Source: Ostreococcus lucimarinus CCE9901 (taxonomy: Eukaryota; Chlorophyta; Mamiellophyceae; Mamiellales; Bathycoccaceae). Taken from it: a stretch of DNA of 64,000 nucleotides. Position numbers and translations under genes: made by a program. The stretch spans positions 1 through 64,000 of the forward strand of contig NC_009372.1 of the NCBI RefSeq assembly GCF_000092065.1, written 5' to 3'. The notes under the pieces are model-generated. The model searched no databases, was not told the origin of the DNA, and saw nothing but the letters and a program-made list of their open reading frames with translations. Positions 1 through 9,490 of this stretch are shown piece after piece (the stretch's first letter is position 1; each line of letters starts with the position of its first letter).

Positions 1-147
1 CCCTAAACCCTAAACCCTAAACCCTAAACCCTAAACCCTAAACCCTAAACCCTAAACCCTAAACCCTAAACCCTAAACCCTAAACCCTAAACCCTAAACC
101 CTAAACCCTAAACCCTAAACCCTAAACCCTAAACCCTAAACCCTAAA
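1..147. repeat. Telomere repeat array (CCCTAAA)21
   Basis: Twenty-one uninterrupted copies of the 7-mer CCCTAAA fill the first 147 bases, the C-rich strand reading into the chromosome. TTTAGGG is the Arabidopsis-type telomere repeat found in land plants and many green algae. The array marks a true chromosome end, and unique sequence begins immediately after it, with no recognisable subtelomeric satellite. Confidence 0.98.
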
Positions 148-788
148 CGACATTGACAGCCCACCTTTCTCGAGATGCGCTTCGCCTTCCCGCTGCAGAG
201 CTTGGCAAACTTTTCCTTGGCATCAACCGAATGGTCTTCAGGACCACAAAAGCAATGCCAGATGGTTATATTCGTGTATAATGACCCCACGCTGTTTGTT
301 CCCCTCCCTTTCTTGTATCTAGAATAAACGCGGAACTCTGTGGCGGCGTCGCACTGCACGCCGCGTCGGAAATCTAGCAACCTCTCCGCCGGGATCACGG
401 CGTGCAGCCAATTACTCGCGCTTTTCTCGTAAGGCCACTGAACATCACATTGCCAAACGATATCTCGATGTGAGAACAATCCCGCAGGCGGTGTCGATAC
501 GAAAAACTTCGGCGGATCGCGCTTGGAAGCTCGCACCTTGAAAGCTCGCATGCTCCTGGCGTACTTGGTTTTGTTCGCTCGCGGGCCTTGGCCACTGACA
601 GAGCGAGTATCGTCCACGTAAAATGTCAGCCAGAACCCGTGACATCGCGTAACACACAGCTCAGAGTCCTTTCCGACGGTTGGAAACGAAAACACCGTCT
701 CGTACTCGTCGACGGGGACGATTCCGAGCGCGTCATCGCCAACCTGGGAGGGCACCGTCACCCCTTCCCCGGCATCTTCCGGCTGCAT
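129..788 (-). CDS. Subtelomeric protein of unknown function, stop codon supplied by the telomere
   Basis: A 219-residue frame starts with ATG at 788 and runs toward the chromosome end. Its last codons (LGFRV) and the TAG stop are read out of the TTTAGGG repeats, so the original C-terminus appears to have been lost when the telomere was added. The composition looks protein-like (mixed Trp, Cys, Phe and charged residues) and not low-complexity, but no family is recognised. There is no clear signal peptide or membrane segment. It may be a truncated remnant or a functional gene with a telomere-encoded tail. Confidence 0.45.
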   Translation of the reverse strand: MQPEDAGEGVTVPSQVGDDALGIVPVDEYETVFSFPTVGKDSELCVTRCHGFWLTFYVDDTRSVSGQGPRANKTKYARSMRAFKVRASKRDPPKFFVSTPPAGLFSHRDIVWQCDVQWPYEKSASNWLHAVIPAERLLDFRRGVQCDAATEFRVYSRYKKGRGTNSVGSLYTNITIWHCFCGPEDHSVDAKEKFAKLCSGKAKRISRKVGCQCRLGFRV

Positions 789-1107
789 ATATCACGTCGC
801 GGCCGGGTTTGACGAGTCGTCGCGACTCTCACGTCGCAGCGACGGCGTCCCGCGCCGCGTTGGCGCCGTCCCCCCCCCGCCGTCGTCGCGCGGGGAGGCG
901 ACGTCTGCCGCGATGGCGACGCAGGGAGCTCGGCGTCTCGGCACAGTCCCTGTTGGCGAGTTATGACTGGTCAACGATTTATTGAGTCATGAACGGTCAC
1001 TGAAACCCTACTGATGTTGCTCTGAACGAGTCAAAATCCCATGGCATGTGATGAGAGATAAGCACATGAATGAAGCCAATCCCGTATTATAGTGGTTCTA
1101 ACGCCTA

Positions 1108-1212
1108 TGTCTATACTACACGACCTAGACCTACATATAGACTTAGCGTGTATGAGTCAGCATCGGACAAGCTCGCGCGGCAACCATCGCGACTCATAAA
1201 CCCAAGGTTTCT
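1108..1212. repeat. Dispersed repeat shared with 58790-58952 (inverted) and 52900-52927
   Basis: This stretch, containing the words gacctacatatagacttagc and aacccaaggtttctcat, reappears as the reverse complement at about 58790-58952, just outside the intact Copia element. A shorter piece lies at 52900-52927 on that element's other side. It is a non-coding dispersed repeat of unknown nature that seems to travel with Copia material. The rest of 789-1344 shows no gene. Confidence 0.6.
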
Positions 1213-1286
1213 CATAGATTATCTAACATTAGCACCAGTGTAATGCGGGATTGGGTTCATCTCATGAGTCATTATCCCTCATACTC

Positions 1287-1327
1287 GTAATCGACATCAC
1301 TTATCGACGCACTTAGACGGTGCGAGC
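1287..1327 (+). repeat. Copia LTR scar
   Basis: A 27-base run at 1287-1313 (from gtaatcgacatcac to gacgcact) is identical to part of the LTR remnant at 3131-3197. It is close to the LTR of the intact element at 53024-58751, read on the opposite strand. It ends near tgcgagc, resembling the LTR terminus. Only the 3' third of an LTR is left. Confidence 0.6.
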
Positions 1328-1344
1328 TTCGCCTGTAGATTCTG

Positions 1345-2472
1345 ATGTCACTCGTCACAGCAGCCCAGAAAATGTGCGCAACTCGAAAATATATTGCCGC
1401 TGCTAAGATTTTCACCGTCGTGAGCGCGTTGCTGGTGGTGCGAGAGTACGCACGAGCTGCTCAAAGCGATCGACGGGTTCGAGTCGACTCTCAAACGTTC
1501 ACAAACCAAGTCACGGATAGTAGACGCTTCGATCTGTCAACGTGGGCGAGAGAGCTGCTGCGCGACGTCGGTCCGAAAGCAAACTCTGATGGTATACGTG
1601 TGGGCTTGAGATACATGCAGGCTGAAGATAAACCGTTTTGGATGACCGTGCCTTATAAAATTCCACTTGCGGCCCACGATATAAATGAGCACGTATGGGA
1701 CGCGGGTTCATTTTATGTAGACACTGAAGCCGAATGCGCGCGCAAAATCATGTCGACATTCTGCAACCCCGCCGTCCTCGTCTTGGACGTAGGTGCCAAT
1801 TCTGGTTATTTCTCTCTGCTCGCCGCCGCCTCCGGCTGCAGAGCGTTCGCGTTTGAGCCTGTTAAAGACCACGTGTACTTCATCGAACTATCGGCCGCTT
1901 TAAATGGATTCCGTGATAGGCTACAAGTGTTCAACAAGATTGTTTCAAACACTAAAAATGTTATATTCAATGGCTGGAACGCTGCCTCGAGTGACATGTC
2001 GTTTGTTGCAAACGCTGAAGAGCATAACAAAGAAAAGGCCGGACTGGCGCAGTCGAGCATGAAGCAGGCCTCTGCAGATGATGCCGTCGCCATAGACGAA
2101 GTCGTGAAAGAAGACGTGCTATACATGAAGGTCGACGTTGAAGGCTTCGAACCGAGTGTGTTCGCATCTGCACAGAATTTGATCAAGGATTACACAGTGC
2201 GCTATATTCTCTTTGAGATGACATATTACTTGTACAAGTGGACAGATGCCGATTACTTGATGATACTAGAGTCTCTTGACGGATACGGATACCGCTTGTA
2301 CCACATCGAAGCCAACCATCCAATAAAAAATCCTCAGCAGACGCTTCCGAGAGGAGGATCCCGTTTGAAAGCGTGGTTTGATAAACTTAAGGCCACATGT
2401 GATACCCATGCTACGCATTTTTGTCAAGCAAATATATTTGCCGTTCACGCACAAGCAACCTGGCCAGTCTGA
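1345..2472 (+). CDS. FkbM-family (Methyltransf_21) SAM-dependent methyltransferase
   Basis: This 375-residue protein starts at the first in-frame ATG. A hydrophobic stretch at about residues 20-33 could be a signal anchor, giving a Golgi lumenal topology. The SAM-binding motif I, LDVGANSGY, begins at about residue 147, with the acidic motif AFEPV after it. The FkbM hallmark KVDVEGFEPSV lies near residue 255. FkbM enzymes O-methylate sugars and other hydroxyl groups; here a surface glycan is the likely target (inference). The gene lies between an LTR scar (1287-1327) and a pol/LTR remnant (2655-3197) in the same orientation, so it may have been caught inside a Copia element. Substrate unknown. 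Confidence 0.85.
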   Translation: MSLVTAAQKMCATRKYIAAAKIFTVVSALLVVREYARAAQSDRRVRVDSQTFTNQVTDSRRFDLSTWARELLRDVGPKANSDGIRVGLRYMQAEDKPFWMTVPYKIPLAAHDINEHVWDAGSFYVDTEAECARKIMSTFCNPAVLVLDVGANSGYFSLLAAASGCRAFAFEPVKDHVYFIELSAALNGFRDRLQVFNKIVSNTKNVIFNGWNAASSDMSFVANAEEHNKEKAGLAQSSMKQASADDAVAIDEVVKEDVLYMKVDVEGFEPSVFASAQNLIKDYTVRYILFEMTYYLYKWTDADYLMILESLDGYGYRLYHIEANHPIKNPQQTLPRGGSRLKAWFDKLKATCDTHATHFCQANIFAVHAQATWPV

Positions 2473-2654
2473 GTCCAGAAGCCGGTCAAGAGCGCTTCCT
2501 TCATGGCGCTCACGCGCGCTACCACAGACTCGTCGGCGACAGCGACCCAAAGCTGATAGAGATAGCGAGTGCTACAAACATCGCGTATCCCGATTAACTA
2601 CTTTGAAACCAACTCATTTGAAGTGTTTTTGTCGTGCGTTCCTTATGCGGCAGG

Positions 2655-3197
2655 ACTTAGAGGTGCGAATACTTGTGGATCCAAATGGGTAGATAAGGTA
2701 AAACCAGATGGTTCCCTTAAGTCTAGATTGGTAGTACAAGGATTCACCCAAGTTTGGTTGAAGGACTACCACGACACATTTAGTGCTTTTGCTTCCATGA
2801 CCACGTTTAGAATATTCATCAACGTTACGGCATCTTAAGATGGGACATCTTCACGAAAGATGTTTCCCAAGCTTAGACTTAGCTTAGAATTTAAGAGGAA
2901 CTTTTCAGGTCCAGCAGAAATTCACGAGTGTTCTAATCACTTCAACGTGATGTGAAGTCATATATCTTCAGAGTACATACAAGATTCCAGCAACCAGAGG
3001 TTGAATGAAGGTAATGTGAAGAGTGATGCGCTGCACACATTTCAAGAGTATCTCGAGAAGGTCGAAAGTGAGGAAACCCAACCTTTCAAAGGGATTGGTA
3101 CGTCTTCAGACTAGAGAAAGCTATAGCTCCTTGTAATCGACATCACTTATCGACGCACTAGGCCCGATTGATCACAATTTATCAGGTATATCTCGCA
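2655..3197 (+). mobile_element. Internally deleted Copia retrotransposon remnant
   Basis: Three blocks match the intact element at 53024-58751. About 2660-2838 encodes the start of the reverse transcriptase (GSKWVDKVKPDGSLKSRL and on). About 2898-3115 is the pol C-terminus plus stop region. 3131-3197 is the 3' part of the LTR, ending in tctcgca. Most of reverse transcriptase and RNase H is deleted and stops are present, so it cannot encode a polymerase. It is oriented opposite to the intact copy and is diverged from it, so it is an older insertion. Confidence 0.85.
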
Positions 3198-3527
3198 GAA
3201 TCTGTCATTTATTATCAGGTGGAGGCAGCCAGATCACGCTGGTACACTGGTACCGAAAAAGCCTTCAGCAGGTGCTGCGGGCCTCTAGCCGGCGTTGCAT
3301 TGTCGCCCATCCTACCGCGTTGCACTGGTCGCTGTGAGCCGTCCGTGCGCGCGCCCACAGGTGTGCCGGTGGAATAACACCGATACCTTACCGACACACG
3401 TGCTCATCGATGTCGTCGCACGTAAAGAGCTTTTATTAAGACGAGTCGGCTGATTCTGCAACTCGCGGAACGAAACGTTTCGCGCACGAACGAGGGCTTT
3501 TTCGTCGCGAATTTCTCATCGCGCGGA

Positions 3528-4418
3528 ATGAAACGCGGAGGCGTTCGGAACAAGCTGTGCTCAACCAATCGGCGAGTTGATCGTTGCAATAAGGCATGGA
3601 CGCTCGCGCTGGTACCTTTCGCAACCACCTCAATTCTGCTTCTTTTGCTTCACGCGTCGCGGCGAGGTATACAAAGTCATTGGAACGACGCAACAGTGCC
3701 GGCGTTTCCGATGACTACGAATGGCGAAAACACAATGTCTGCTTTGCCTCACACATTGCACACCCTGACGTTACCGAACGATTCGTCGTTCGCGTTAAAA
3801 ATCACCACGCGACTCAACCCGACGTGGACGGTGAAGACGTACGACGCGTACGGCGGAGCCGAGTATATGGAAACGAACTGCAAAAAATATTCACGCGCGT
3901 ACAGAGCACTAAAACCACTCGCGTTCAAAGCTGATTTATTGCGGTACTGCATTCTGTACACCGAAGGCGGCGCTTGGATGGACGACGACATTTTACTGGT
4001 GAAGTCTCTCGACGAATTGACCCACGATATGCGCCACGACGCGTTGTTCGTGTACGACAGACGCGTGTACAAACTCGCGGGCGGGCCGAAACAAGTGTGG
4101 AACGCGTTCATGGTGGCGGTTCCCGGGTTGGACGTTTTCGCGCGCGCGATGGAGAAGATCGCCGCGAACGTCGCCGACCGACGACACTTTTATCATTCGT
4201 TGTACTACACCGGGCCCGCGTTGCTCTACGAAAGCATCGCGGATGGAGATTCGATCGAGTTTCGTTGGCGCGTGCAACATAGAGACGCGCTGAGCGCGGC
4301 GAGTCGACGCGTCGCGGACGTGCGCACGGACGAGGAGGTGTTGTTGCACTTTAAGCTGCCTCGAGCGACGAAGCACTACAGCGAAATGTCGCGGGGAGGG
4401 GACATTTACGCGTCGTGA
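3528..4418 (+). CDS. GT32-type glycosyltransferase (OCH1-like, DXD sugar-binding)
   Basis: This is a 296-residue type II membrane protein. It has a basic N-terminus, a hydrophobic anchor at about residues 26-44 (LALVPFATTSILLLLLHA), then the Gly_transf_sug domain. The family core is visible: KADLLRYCILYTEGGAWMD, followed by Asp152-Asp-Asp154, the metal and nucleotide-sugar binding DXD. GT32 enzymes include yeast OCH1 alpha-1,6-mannosyltransferase and animal alpha-1,4-galactosyltransferases, so the donor cannot be assigned. The ATG at 3528 places the anchor correctly. Another GT32 protein is encoded at 41190-42398. Golgi location is inferred. The 330 bp upstream hold nothing recognisable. Confidence 0.85.
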   Translation: MKRGGVRNKLCSTNRRVDRCNKAWTLALVPFATTSILLLLLHASRRGIQSHWNDATVPAFPMTTNGENTMSALPHTLHTLTLPNDSSFALKITTRLNPTWTVKTYDAYGGAEYMETNCKKYSRAYRALKPLAFKADLLRYCILYTEGGAWMDDDILLVKSLDELTHDMRHDALFVYDRRVYKLAGGPKQVWNAFMVAVPGLDVFARAMEKIAANVADRRHFYHSLYYTGPALLYESIADGDSIEFRWRVQHRDALSAASRRVADVRTDEEVLLHFKLPRATKHYSEMSRGGDIYAS

Positions 4419-4641
4419 AGAAGTCGGCGGAAACGATTTGGCGCGATCGATCGTACGTAGATTCTAGCTCAACGTGTAGTGATGTAGTCTCGAAATCGCA
4501 TCATAGTGTATCATTCTCGTCACGTGCGTAATCACTCACCTCACTTCTCTTTCCCCAGTATTCGTCGTTCGTTTCACGCTTCGCCTCGCTTCGAACGGCT
4601 CCGTCCTCGCACGATCGAAGCGCGCGCGAGAAATCAGCGCG

Positions 4642-5613
4642 TTGTTGCTTTTCGCGGCGTGTTTGACCCTGTTCACACGGTATCGCCGCGCCAAACTCGC
4701 GCGTGCTCGGGTCGAAGAACAGCACTCGTCCGTACAACCGAAGCCGACGCGTTCGACGGCGCCGATCGCAAAAGACGTCGACGCCGCCTTCGATCGCGCG
4801 ATCAACGCGATCAACGCCGATAAGCTCAAGCGCTACGCGCTTTTCGACACCGTCTCGCGCGGAGGCACGCAGAAGGCCGATGGTTGGTACCAAGACAACG
4901 TGGAGCCCGCCGTGACGTGCGCGCGCGAAGAGCGCGCCGGTCCAGCTGGCGAGGGTGGGAAGGGGTTGTGCGACCCGAACCGTCTGCGCGCGCAGGGTGC
5001 GGACTGTTTGATATATAGCGTCGGAAGTTTCGATGACTTTAGTTTCGAAGAAGCGATCACGCGGGACGTGTCGAGCGCGCGCGAAATACACGCGTTCGAT
5101 CACACGGTGTCGAACCCGCGAAACAAACCGTGTGGTGTCCACTTTCATCCATTGGGATTAGGAGGCGCGCGCGAACCCGATGGGAGCGATTTGAAAGGTT
5201 TAGCCGACATCGTCGTCGCGCTCGGTCACAAAGGAAGGACGATAGACGTATTAAAAATTGACTGCGAAGGCTGCGAATGGAGCACTTACGGCAGCTGGTT
5301 CGACGCCGACGTGCGCGTCGATGAAATGCTCGTGGAAATACACGCGGGCACGATTGACTCGAACTTGAACGAAATACATCAATCGTGGCTCTCTCTGATC
5401 GTCGGCGAACAACTTTTCGGCCGCGGCGCGCTCGACCCTTCGCGCGAGCCGGTGGCGAAACGTTTCTTACGACGCCTTTACGACGAAAACTTTTACATTT
5501 TCCACAAAGAGCCGAATATCAAGTATTCACGATTGCACAAAATGTGCGTCGAATTCGCACTCATTCGCTTCGATGGTGGTATTGAGGGTGTGGAAAATTC
5601 CCCAAACTCGTAG
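4642..5613 (+). CDS. METTL24-like (Methyltransf_22) methyltransferase, 5' end uncertain
   Basis: The frame carries a hydrophobic N-terminal segment (LLFAACLTLFTRY) and a Methyltransf_22-type domain. YSVGSFDDFSFEEA at about residues 125-138 corresponds to the SAM motif, and VLKIDCEGCEWSTY at about 204-217 is the family signature. No in-frame ATG exists between the last upstream stop (4504) and the TTG at 4642. The start is therefore either non-ATG or lies in an upstream exon; ttccccag at 4551-4558 would be a plausible splice acceptor. The likely role is methylation of a Golgi glycan (inference). It follows the GT32 gene on the same strand after 220 bp. Confidence 0.75.
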   Translation: MLLFAACLTLFTRYRRAKLARARVEEQHSSVQPKPTRSTAPIAKDVDAAFDRAINAINADKLKRYALFDTVSRGGTQKADGWYQDNVEPAVTCAREERAGPAGEGGKGLCDPNRLRAQGADCLIYSVGSFDDFSFEEAITRDVSSAREIHAFDHTVSNPRNKPCGVHFHPLGLGGAREPDGSDLKGLADIVVALGHKGRTIDVLKIDCEGCEWSTYGSWFDADVRVDEMLVEIHAGTIDSNLNEIHQSWLSLIVGEQLFGRGALDPSREPVAKRFLRRLYDENFYIFHKEPNIKYSRLHKMCVEFALIRFDGGIEGVENSPNS

Positions 5614-5658
5614 TAGGTGACAGACACTCTTGTAAATCACTGGGCACGTCCTTTCGAG

Positions 5659-6003
5659 TCAGCGCTCAACTCTTCGATGACGAAACCAGCGCCACCAGCT
5701 CGACGTTCCATCGAGTCTTTCGACGCAAATGCTCGCCTGTCCTCCGTACCCGCCGCCAGTGGGAAAAAAGTACCGCGCGTTCGCCAGATAGACGAAATCG
5801 TCATCCGGGAGCGCGCTCAGCCGCTGCACGATGTCGTGGCCGCGTCGCGTGAGAAGCTCGACCACCTTGATCGTGTACCATTCGCTCCCTTTGCTATCGC
5901 TAAAATGATTCCTATGCACGGCTGAACCGACGACCATGACGGACAATCGCCTCTCGCAAAGGTGGTTATGACTGACAGACACAAGACGCTTAATTAGTTT
6001 CAA
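5659..6003 (-). pseudogene. C-terminal remnant of a fucosyltransferase-like glycosyltransferase
   Basis: The minus strand encodes a piece ending in ALPDDDFVYLANARYFFPTG and a GGGYGG turn. This resembles the C-terminal acceptor-side segment of GT-B fold fucosyltransferase-like enzymes, where a Ser/Gly-rich loop follows a 'seen but not stored' strand. After GGYGG the sequence stops looking homologous, suggesting a frameshift. No N-terminal half is present upstream. The family placement is tentative. Confidence 0.4.
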
Positions 6004-6041
6004 GCACTATGCCACTTTGAGCCGATGCAACCGCTCTCAGC

Positions 6042-8315
6042 CTACCCGAAGAAATCCTTTCCACGGTTCTCGCATTCAACGAAACCAATTTGATAGTGTT
6101 TGTCAACCAAGTGGCGCTGCCTCGCCGTGTTGCGCCAGTTATTCCGGCGAATCCATTTTTGATACTCTATTTCGTCGCTTTTCAACGCGAAGAAATACCG
6201 GCGGTGTCGCGCGCTCGATCCACGCGACGCGCGCGAGCACGTAGTCTCGGCTTCATTTCTGTCAAAGAAAAAGTCGTGCGTTCGTAAAGGACGATTTCTT
6301 AGAACTAGCGCATCTCGAAACGAGCCGTACGAAAACGCTACGCGAGCGGCGCAGTTAAACTCCACCAAGTCAGAAATCAAGTCCCGTCCAAGTCTCATGG
6401 TGACGTTTGGAAGTACCGCGGCGAGCTGTTGAAAAAACATACACGTTGGATTGTTCAAGTCTTCGCAGAAAACTCGCACTTGTAATGCCGATTCCGAAGC
6501 GTAACTCTGCACGCTCGCGTAGTACGACGTCGGAAAAGGTCCGTACGTCGTGTGCTTTGACGGCTCTTTCGCAACGAAATGACCCGTCCAACGACTGTAG
6601 GAGCCGCTGACGATGTCTCCCGCGCGCACGTGCACCGCGAGCACATCATCGCCGACACTCTCGCAGGCACGACCAAACGCGTGCGTCACGTTCGTTTCAA
6701 AGTAACGCGAGATAGCATTGGTTACGACAGACCCGTCTGGTATAGACATTCGGTCGTCTGCAAAACCGTTCTGTTGACGAAGCGCATCTTTCGATTTGAG
6801 GTACGTATCGTACCAGCGACGCCCGCTCAGTTTCTGACACTTCTTCGCAGCACGCTTATTCCGCACACCATCGATCTGTTTGTTTGCGAAAAACGTATTT
6901 TCTGATCTCCATCCCGGTAGTATGTCGTCGAGTATGCGCACGTGACAACCGCGGACCAGCGCGTCCTCGAGCATCATCGCAAATATCCGTACCCTATTGC
7001 CGAGCCGACCGTACCATCGCTTAACTGAAACGATATCTGTGTCGTCGTACCTATCGCTCGATGGCTTCATTGGCGTGAAAACCATTCGCTCGTGATCAGT
7101 CTTCGGCTTTGAATCGACGTTTTTGTCGACGCCGGGGCGCGCCGAGCCGTTGCTCCCTCTAGCGATAGGACCATAAAACCAGTCGCGCAGCCATCGTCGC
7201 GCTCCGGGATGCGCTATGTTTTCGAATACATCGCCGTCTGCGGAAAACATACTTTGAAACGTCTTGGCTGTGAACGAAATCGCGCCCACGCGTTCGCCCA
7301 TTTTGACATCCGGCCGTCGAGGACAGACGAGATTCCCCTCCTCGTCAATTGAAAGTTCCAAGTTTTCAACCGTCGGATGCATGAAGTTGGAACAAAAGAA
7401 ACCAAAGTTATGACTCGACAAAAGTTTGTGCAGCAACACATCGCTCGATAACATTTCTTCCTCGAGCATCTGTCCGTAATACGTTTGTAAATCGTATTTC
7501 GGTGGCGTCCTCGCGCTGGACGTAATCCTCCTCCGTTCAAAGTCTCTGACCTTTGCTATTGTTTCGCGATCGAGCGACCAGAGATCTCCGAGTGCGTCGA
7601 ATTCCGGTCGAACCGAAGAGTGCGCGGAATGAAAACATGCTCTTATTCCCTCGCAGTGCGCGCCTCTTTGGTAACCCACGACCCACGACGAGCTTTGCCT
7701 GAACGTCTGTCCCAAGTCTACGAAGACGAGAGTGTCGAGATCGATCCATATCACCCTCGCACCGAACACCGTCATTAAATGTTCTACAGCATCAAGTTTC
7801 GCTCGTGAAAGCGCCGCCCACGGCCCGACGTTCGTGTAAGCGTTTGGCGGAAAAGACTGCGAGTCGCACGCGTGCGTGATTACGTCAACCTCTGTGCCAA
7901 ACGTGGTCTTGAGCGGAATCACGCCCGGCGTGTCCGTGTACACGTGTAAACACGGCGGTTTCCTTGCTTGCGATCTCGCCAACGACGAGTACATGAGCCG
8001 CAAAGCTATCTTCGTGCTTTCCACGCTCCATCTTTTGCCAGCGTTCCGCGCAAAGGCAAACGTAGCGAAGCGAATCGATTCCGGTTCGTCGGCTATCGAC
8101 GCTTCAAGCCGACCTCCGATGCACGGTTCGACGACCACTCGCGACTTTTTACGTTGGAGTGCAACATCATCGCTTTCTCGGGCGCGCTCGCGCGTGCGCT
8201 CTCTGCACAGCCAGCACGCGCACAGCGCGACGAGTACTATCGGAAGCGCTCGTCGTCGCGCGCGCCGCTGCGTTCGATGCGCGGGCAGAGTCGCCCGCGC
8301 ATCGCACGCGAACAT
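6042..8315 (-). CDS. Bifunctional glycosyltransferase: GT-A (DXD) domain fused to fucosyltransferase-like domain
   Basis: This 757-residue protein starts at the ATG at 8315. A basic leader is followed by a membrane anchor at about residues 24-37 (ALPIVLVALCACWLC). Residues about 80-400 form a GT-A domain with the DXD motif VIWIDLDTLVF (Asp192, Asp194). Residues about 435-700 resemble GT11/GT23-type fucosyltransferases: RWYGRLGNRVRIF near 443, HVRAGDI from His562, and a FNCAARVAFSYGSF loop near 660. The first half exists on its own, truncated, at 25167-25985 and 9229-9448, so the two halves are separate modules. One polypeptide could add two successive sugars in the Golgi. The sugar donors are unknown. 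Confidence 0.8.
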   Translation of the reverse strand: MFACDARATLPAHRTQRRARRRALPIVLVALCACWLCRERTRERARESDDVALQRKKSRVVVEPCIGGRLEASIADEPESIRFATFAFARNAGKRWSVESTKIALRLMYSSLARSQARKPPCLHVYTDTPGVIPLKTTFGTEVDVITHACDSQSFPPNAYTNVGPWAALSRAKLDAVEHLMTVFGARVIWIDLDTLVFVDLGQTFRQSSSWVVGYQRGAHCEGIRACFHSAHSSVRPEFDALGDLWSLDRETIAKVRDFERRRITSSARTPPKYDLQTYYGQMLEEEMLSSDVLLHKLLSSHNFGFFCSNFMHPTVENLELSIDEEGNLVCPRRPDVKMGERVGAISFTAKTFQSMFSADGDVFENIAHPGARRWLRDWFYGPIARGSNGSARPGVDKNVDSKPKTDHERMVFTPMKPSSDRYDDTDIVSVKRWYGRLGNRVRIFAMMLEDALVRGCHVRILDDILPGWRSENTFFANKQIDGVRNKRAAKKCQKLSGRRWYDTYLKSKDALRQQNGFADDRMSIPDGSVVTNAISRYFETNVTHAFGRACESVGDDVLAVHVRAGDIVSGSYSRWTGHFVAKEPSKHTTYGPFPTSYYASVQSYASESALQVRVFCEDLNNPTCMFFQQLAAVLPNVTMRLGRDLISDLVEFNCAARVAFSYGSFRDALVLRNRPLRTHDFFFDRNEAETTCSRASRGSSARHRRYFFALKSDEIEYQKWIRRNNWRNTARQRHLVDKHYQIGFVECENRGKDFFG

Positions 8316-8977
8316 CACGCGACGTGCGCGCCGCGTCCCCGCGGACGCGGTCGCTCGTAATGCGGAGCGTCACGCGAAACAGAGCCGTCGCGGTCCGTTT
8401 TAGAGGAGGGTGTCGGCGAGGCGCGCGTCTCGCTCGGTGCGTCGATCCGGGTGCGCGGTGAAGATGATCTCGCGCGCGTCGTGCGTAGCGGACGCGGAGA
8501 ACGTCCCCACGCCTTGTGACGGCGGTTATCCCCCTTCGGCGCCCCAAACGCCCTCTACACACCCATGGCACCTTCGAGGGAGAGCCTAACGTCCAAACCG
8601 ACGTGGAAACTTTAGCCCCAGAACCGCGCGCGCGCGAGCGTCGTTCGCGCGCCGAGCGCGGCACCGATCGTCGCGCGCTGTGCGACGAGGGATTACGACG
8701 CCGACGACGCGGGTGCGCGAGCGCGACGCGCGAAGAAGGAGAACGCGTCGAAACGCGAATGGCGGCGATTCTCGCGGACGAGGATGCGGACGGTGCCCAC
8801 GGGCGCGGGCGTCGTCGGGACGACGCGCGCGGAAGGGGCACGCACGGCGTGGAGCTCGGCGAGCAGGTACGTGTCGCCGTTCATGACGTATTGGTCGCTG
8901 ATATTCGCGATCGCCGACGCTAACTGTCTCGGCGGCGACGCCACGGGGGCGACGTCGGCGGGAGCGCGTCGTCGAGC
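8316..8977. other. Intergenic GC-rich spacer
   Basis: About 660 bp between the fused glycosyltransferase and the BspA-like fragment. It is very CGCG-rich, and several open frames on both strands are Arg-rich composition artefacts. The right part (about 8760-8977) may be the decayed 5' end of the BspA-like gene, since a weak match (GDATGAT) appears in a shifted frame before the fragment. Confidence 0.4.
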
Positions 8978-9199
8978 GTGCCGATCGCGAACTGGGACGT
9001 GAGCGCGGTGGATGACACGCGCGATTTGTTTCAGTACAAGAGTACCTTGAACGGAGATATCAGGAACTGCAACGTTGGCGCGGTGAAGAACGCGCATTCC
9101 ATGTTCTACCGGGACATCTCGCGCTTGGACGTCCGTGCGGTGAGAGATGTGCAACAAACGTTCTACTCAGCGTCGGCCTGGGAAGCTCTGACGCATTGA
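8978..9199 (+). pseudogene. BspA-like (DUF285) surface-protein repeat fragment
   Basis: About 73 residues read ANWDVSAVDDTRDLF, then DIRNCNVGAVKNAHSMF, then DVRAVRDVQQTF. These are three degenerate copies of the W-D-V-S-x-V-x-D-M-x-x-M-F repeat of BspA/DUF285 surface proteins, which are frequent in Mamiellales. The frame has no ATG and stops after a few repeats, so it is a fragment. It directly precedes another truncated gene, which marks this spot as a breakpoint. Confidence 0.65.
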
Positions 9200-9228
9200 C
9201 GCACCTCGAGGTGTCTATGAAGAACGCC

Positions 9229-9448
9229 GCCAGAGTACGATCTCCAGGCGTATTTCAGTCTGATGCTCGAAAATGGTGTACTTGCCGAGAACGCTTTGCT
9301 TCACAACTTTCTACCGGACCTCAATTTTGGTTTCACGTGTTCAAACTTTGAGCACCCAACGTCGACTAATATGGAAATTTCTGTCGATAGCGCTGACGAT
9401 CAAGATGTTCGCGCTTGGTTCGCGCGATGGTTTTACTCGCCGCTCTGA
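9229..9448 (+). pseudogene. Truncated, internally deleted GT-A domain copy
   Basis: The sequence matches 25629-25985 almost base for base, starting at ccagagtacgatctccag and ending at the same stop (FARWFYSPL). It lacks the whole 5' half with the DXD motif. It also lacks about 150 bp between gatagc and gacgatcaagatg, a deletion likely caused by the short gacgac/gacgat homology. It is non-functional and marks the left end of a duplicated cassette that continues through the GT90 gene. Confidence 0.85.
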
Positions 9449-9490
9449 AAGAATTCGGCAGTAGTTGTCGCTAGATCGTAATATTTAATA

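Noticed and set aside
3131-3197. tRNA-like or promoter element near the end of the Copia remnant
   Set aside because: Alignment with the intact LTR shows it is the LTR 3' part.
4501-5148. A 215-codon minus-strand frame opposite the METTL24-like gene
   Set aside because: Shadow frame; the plus strand has clear methyltransferase motifs.
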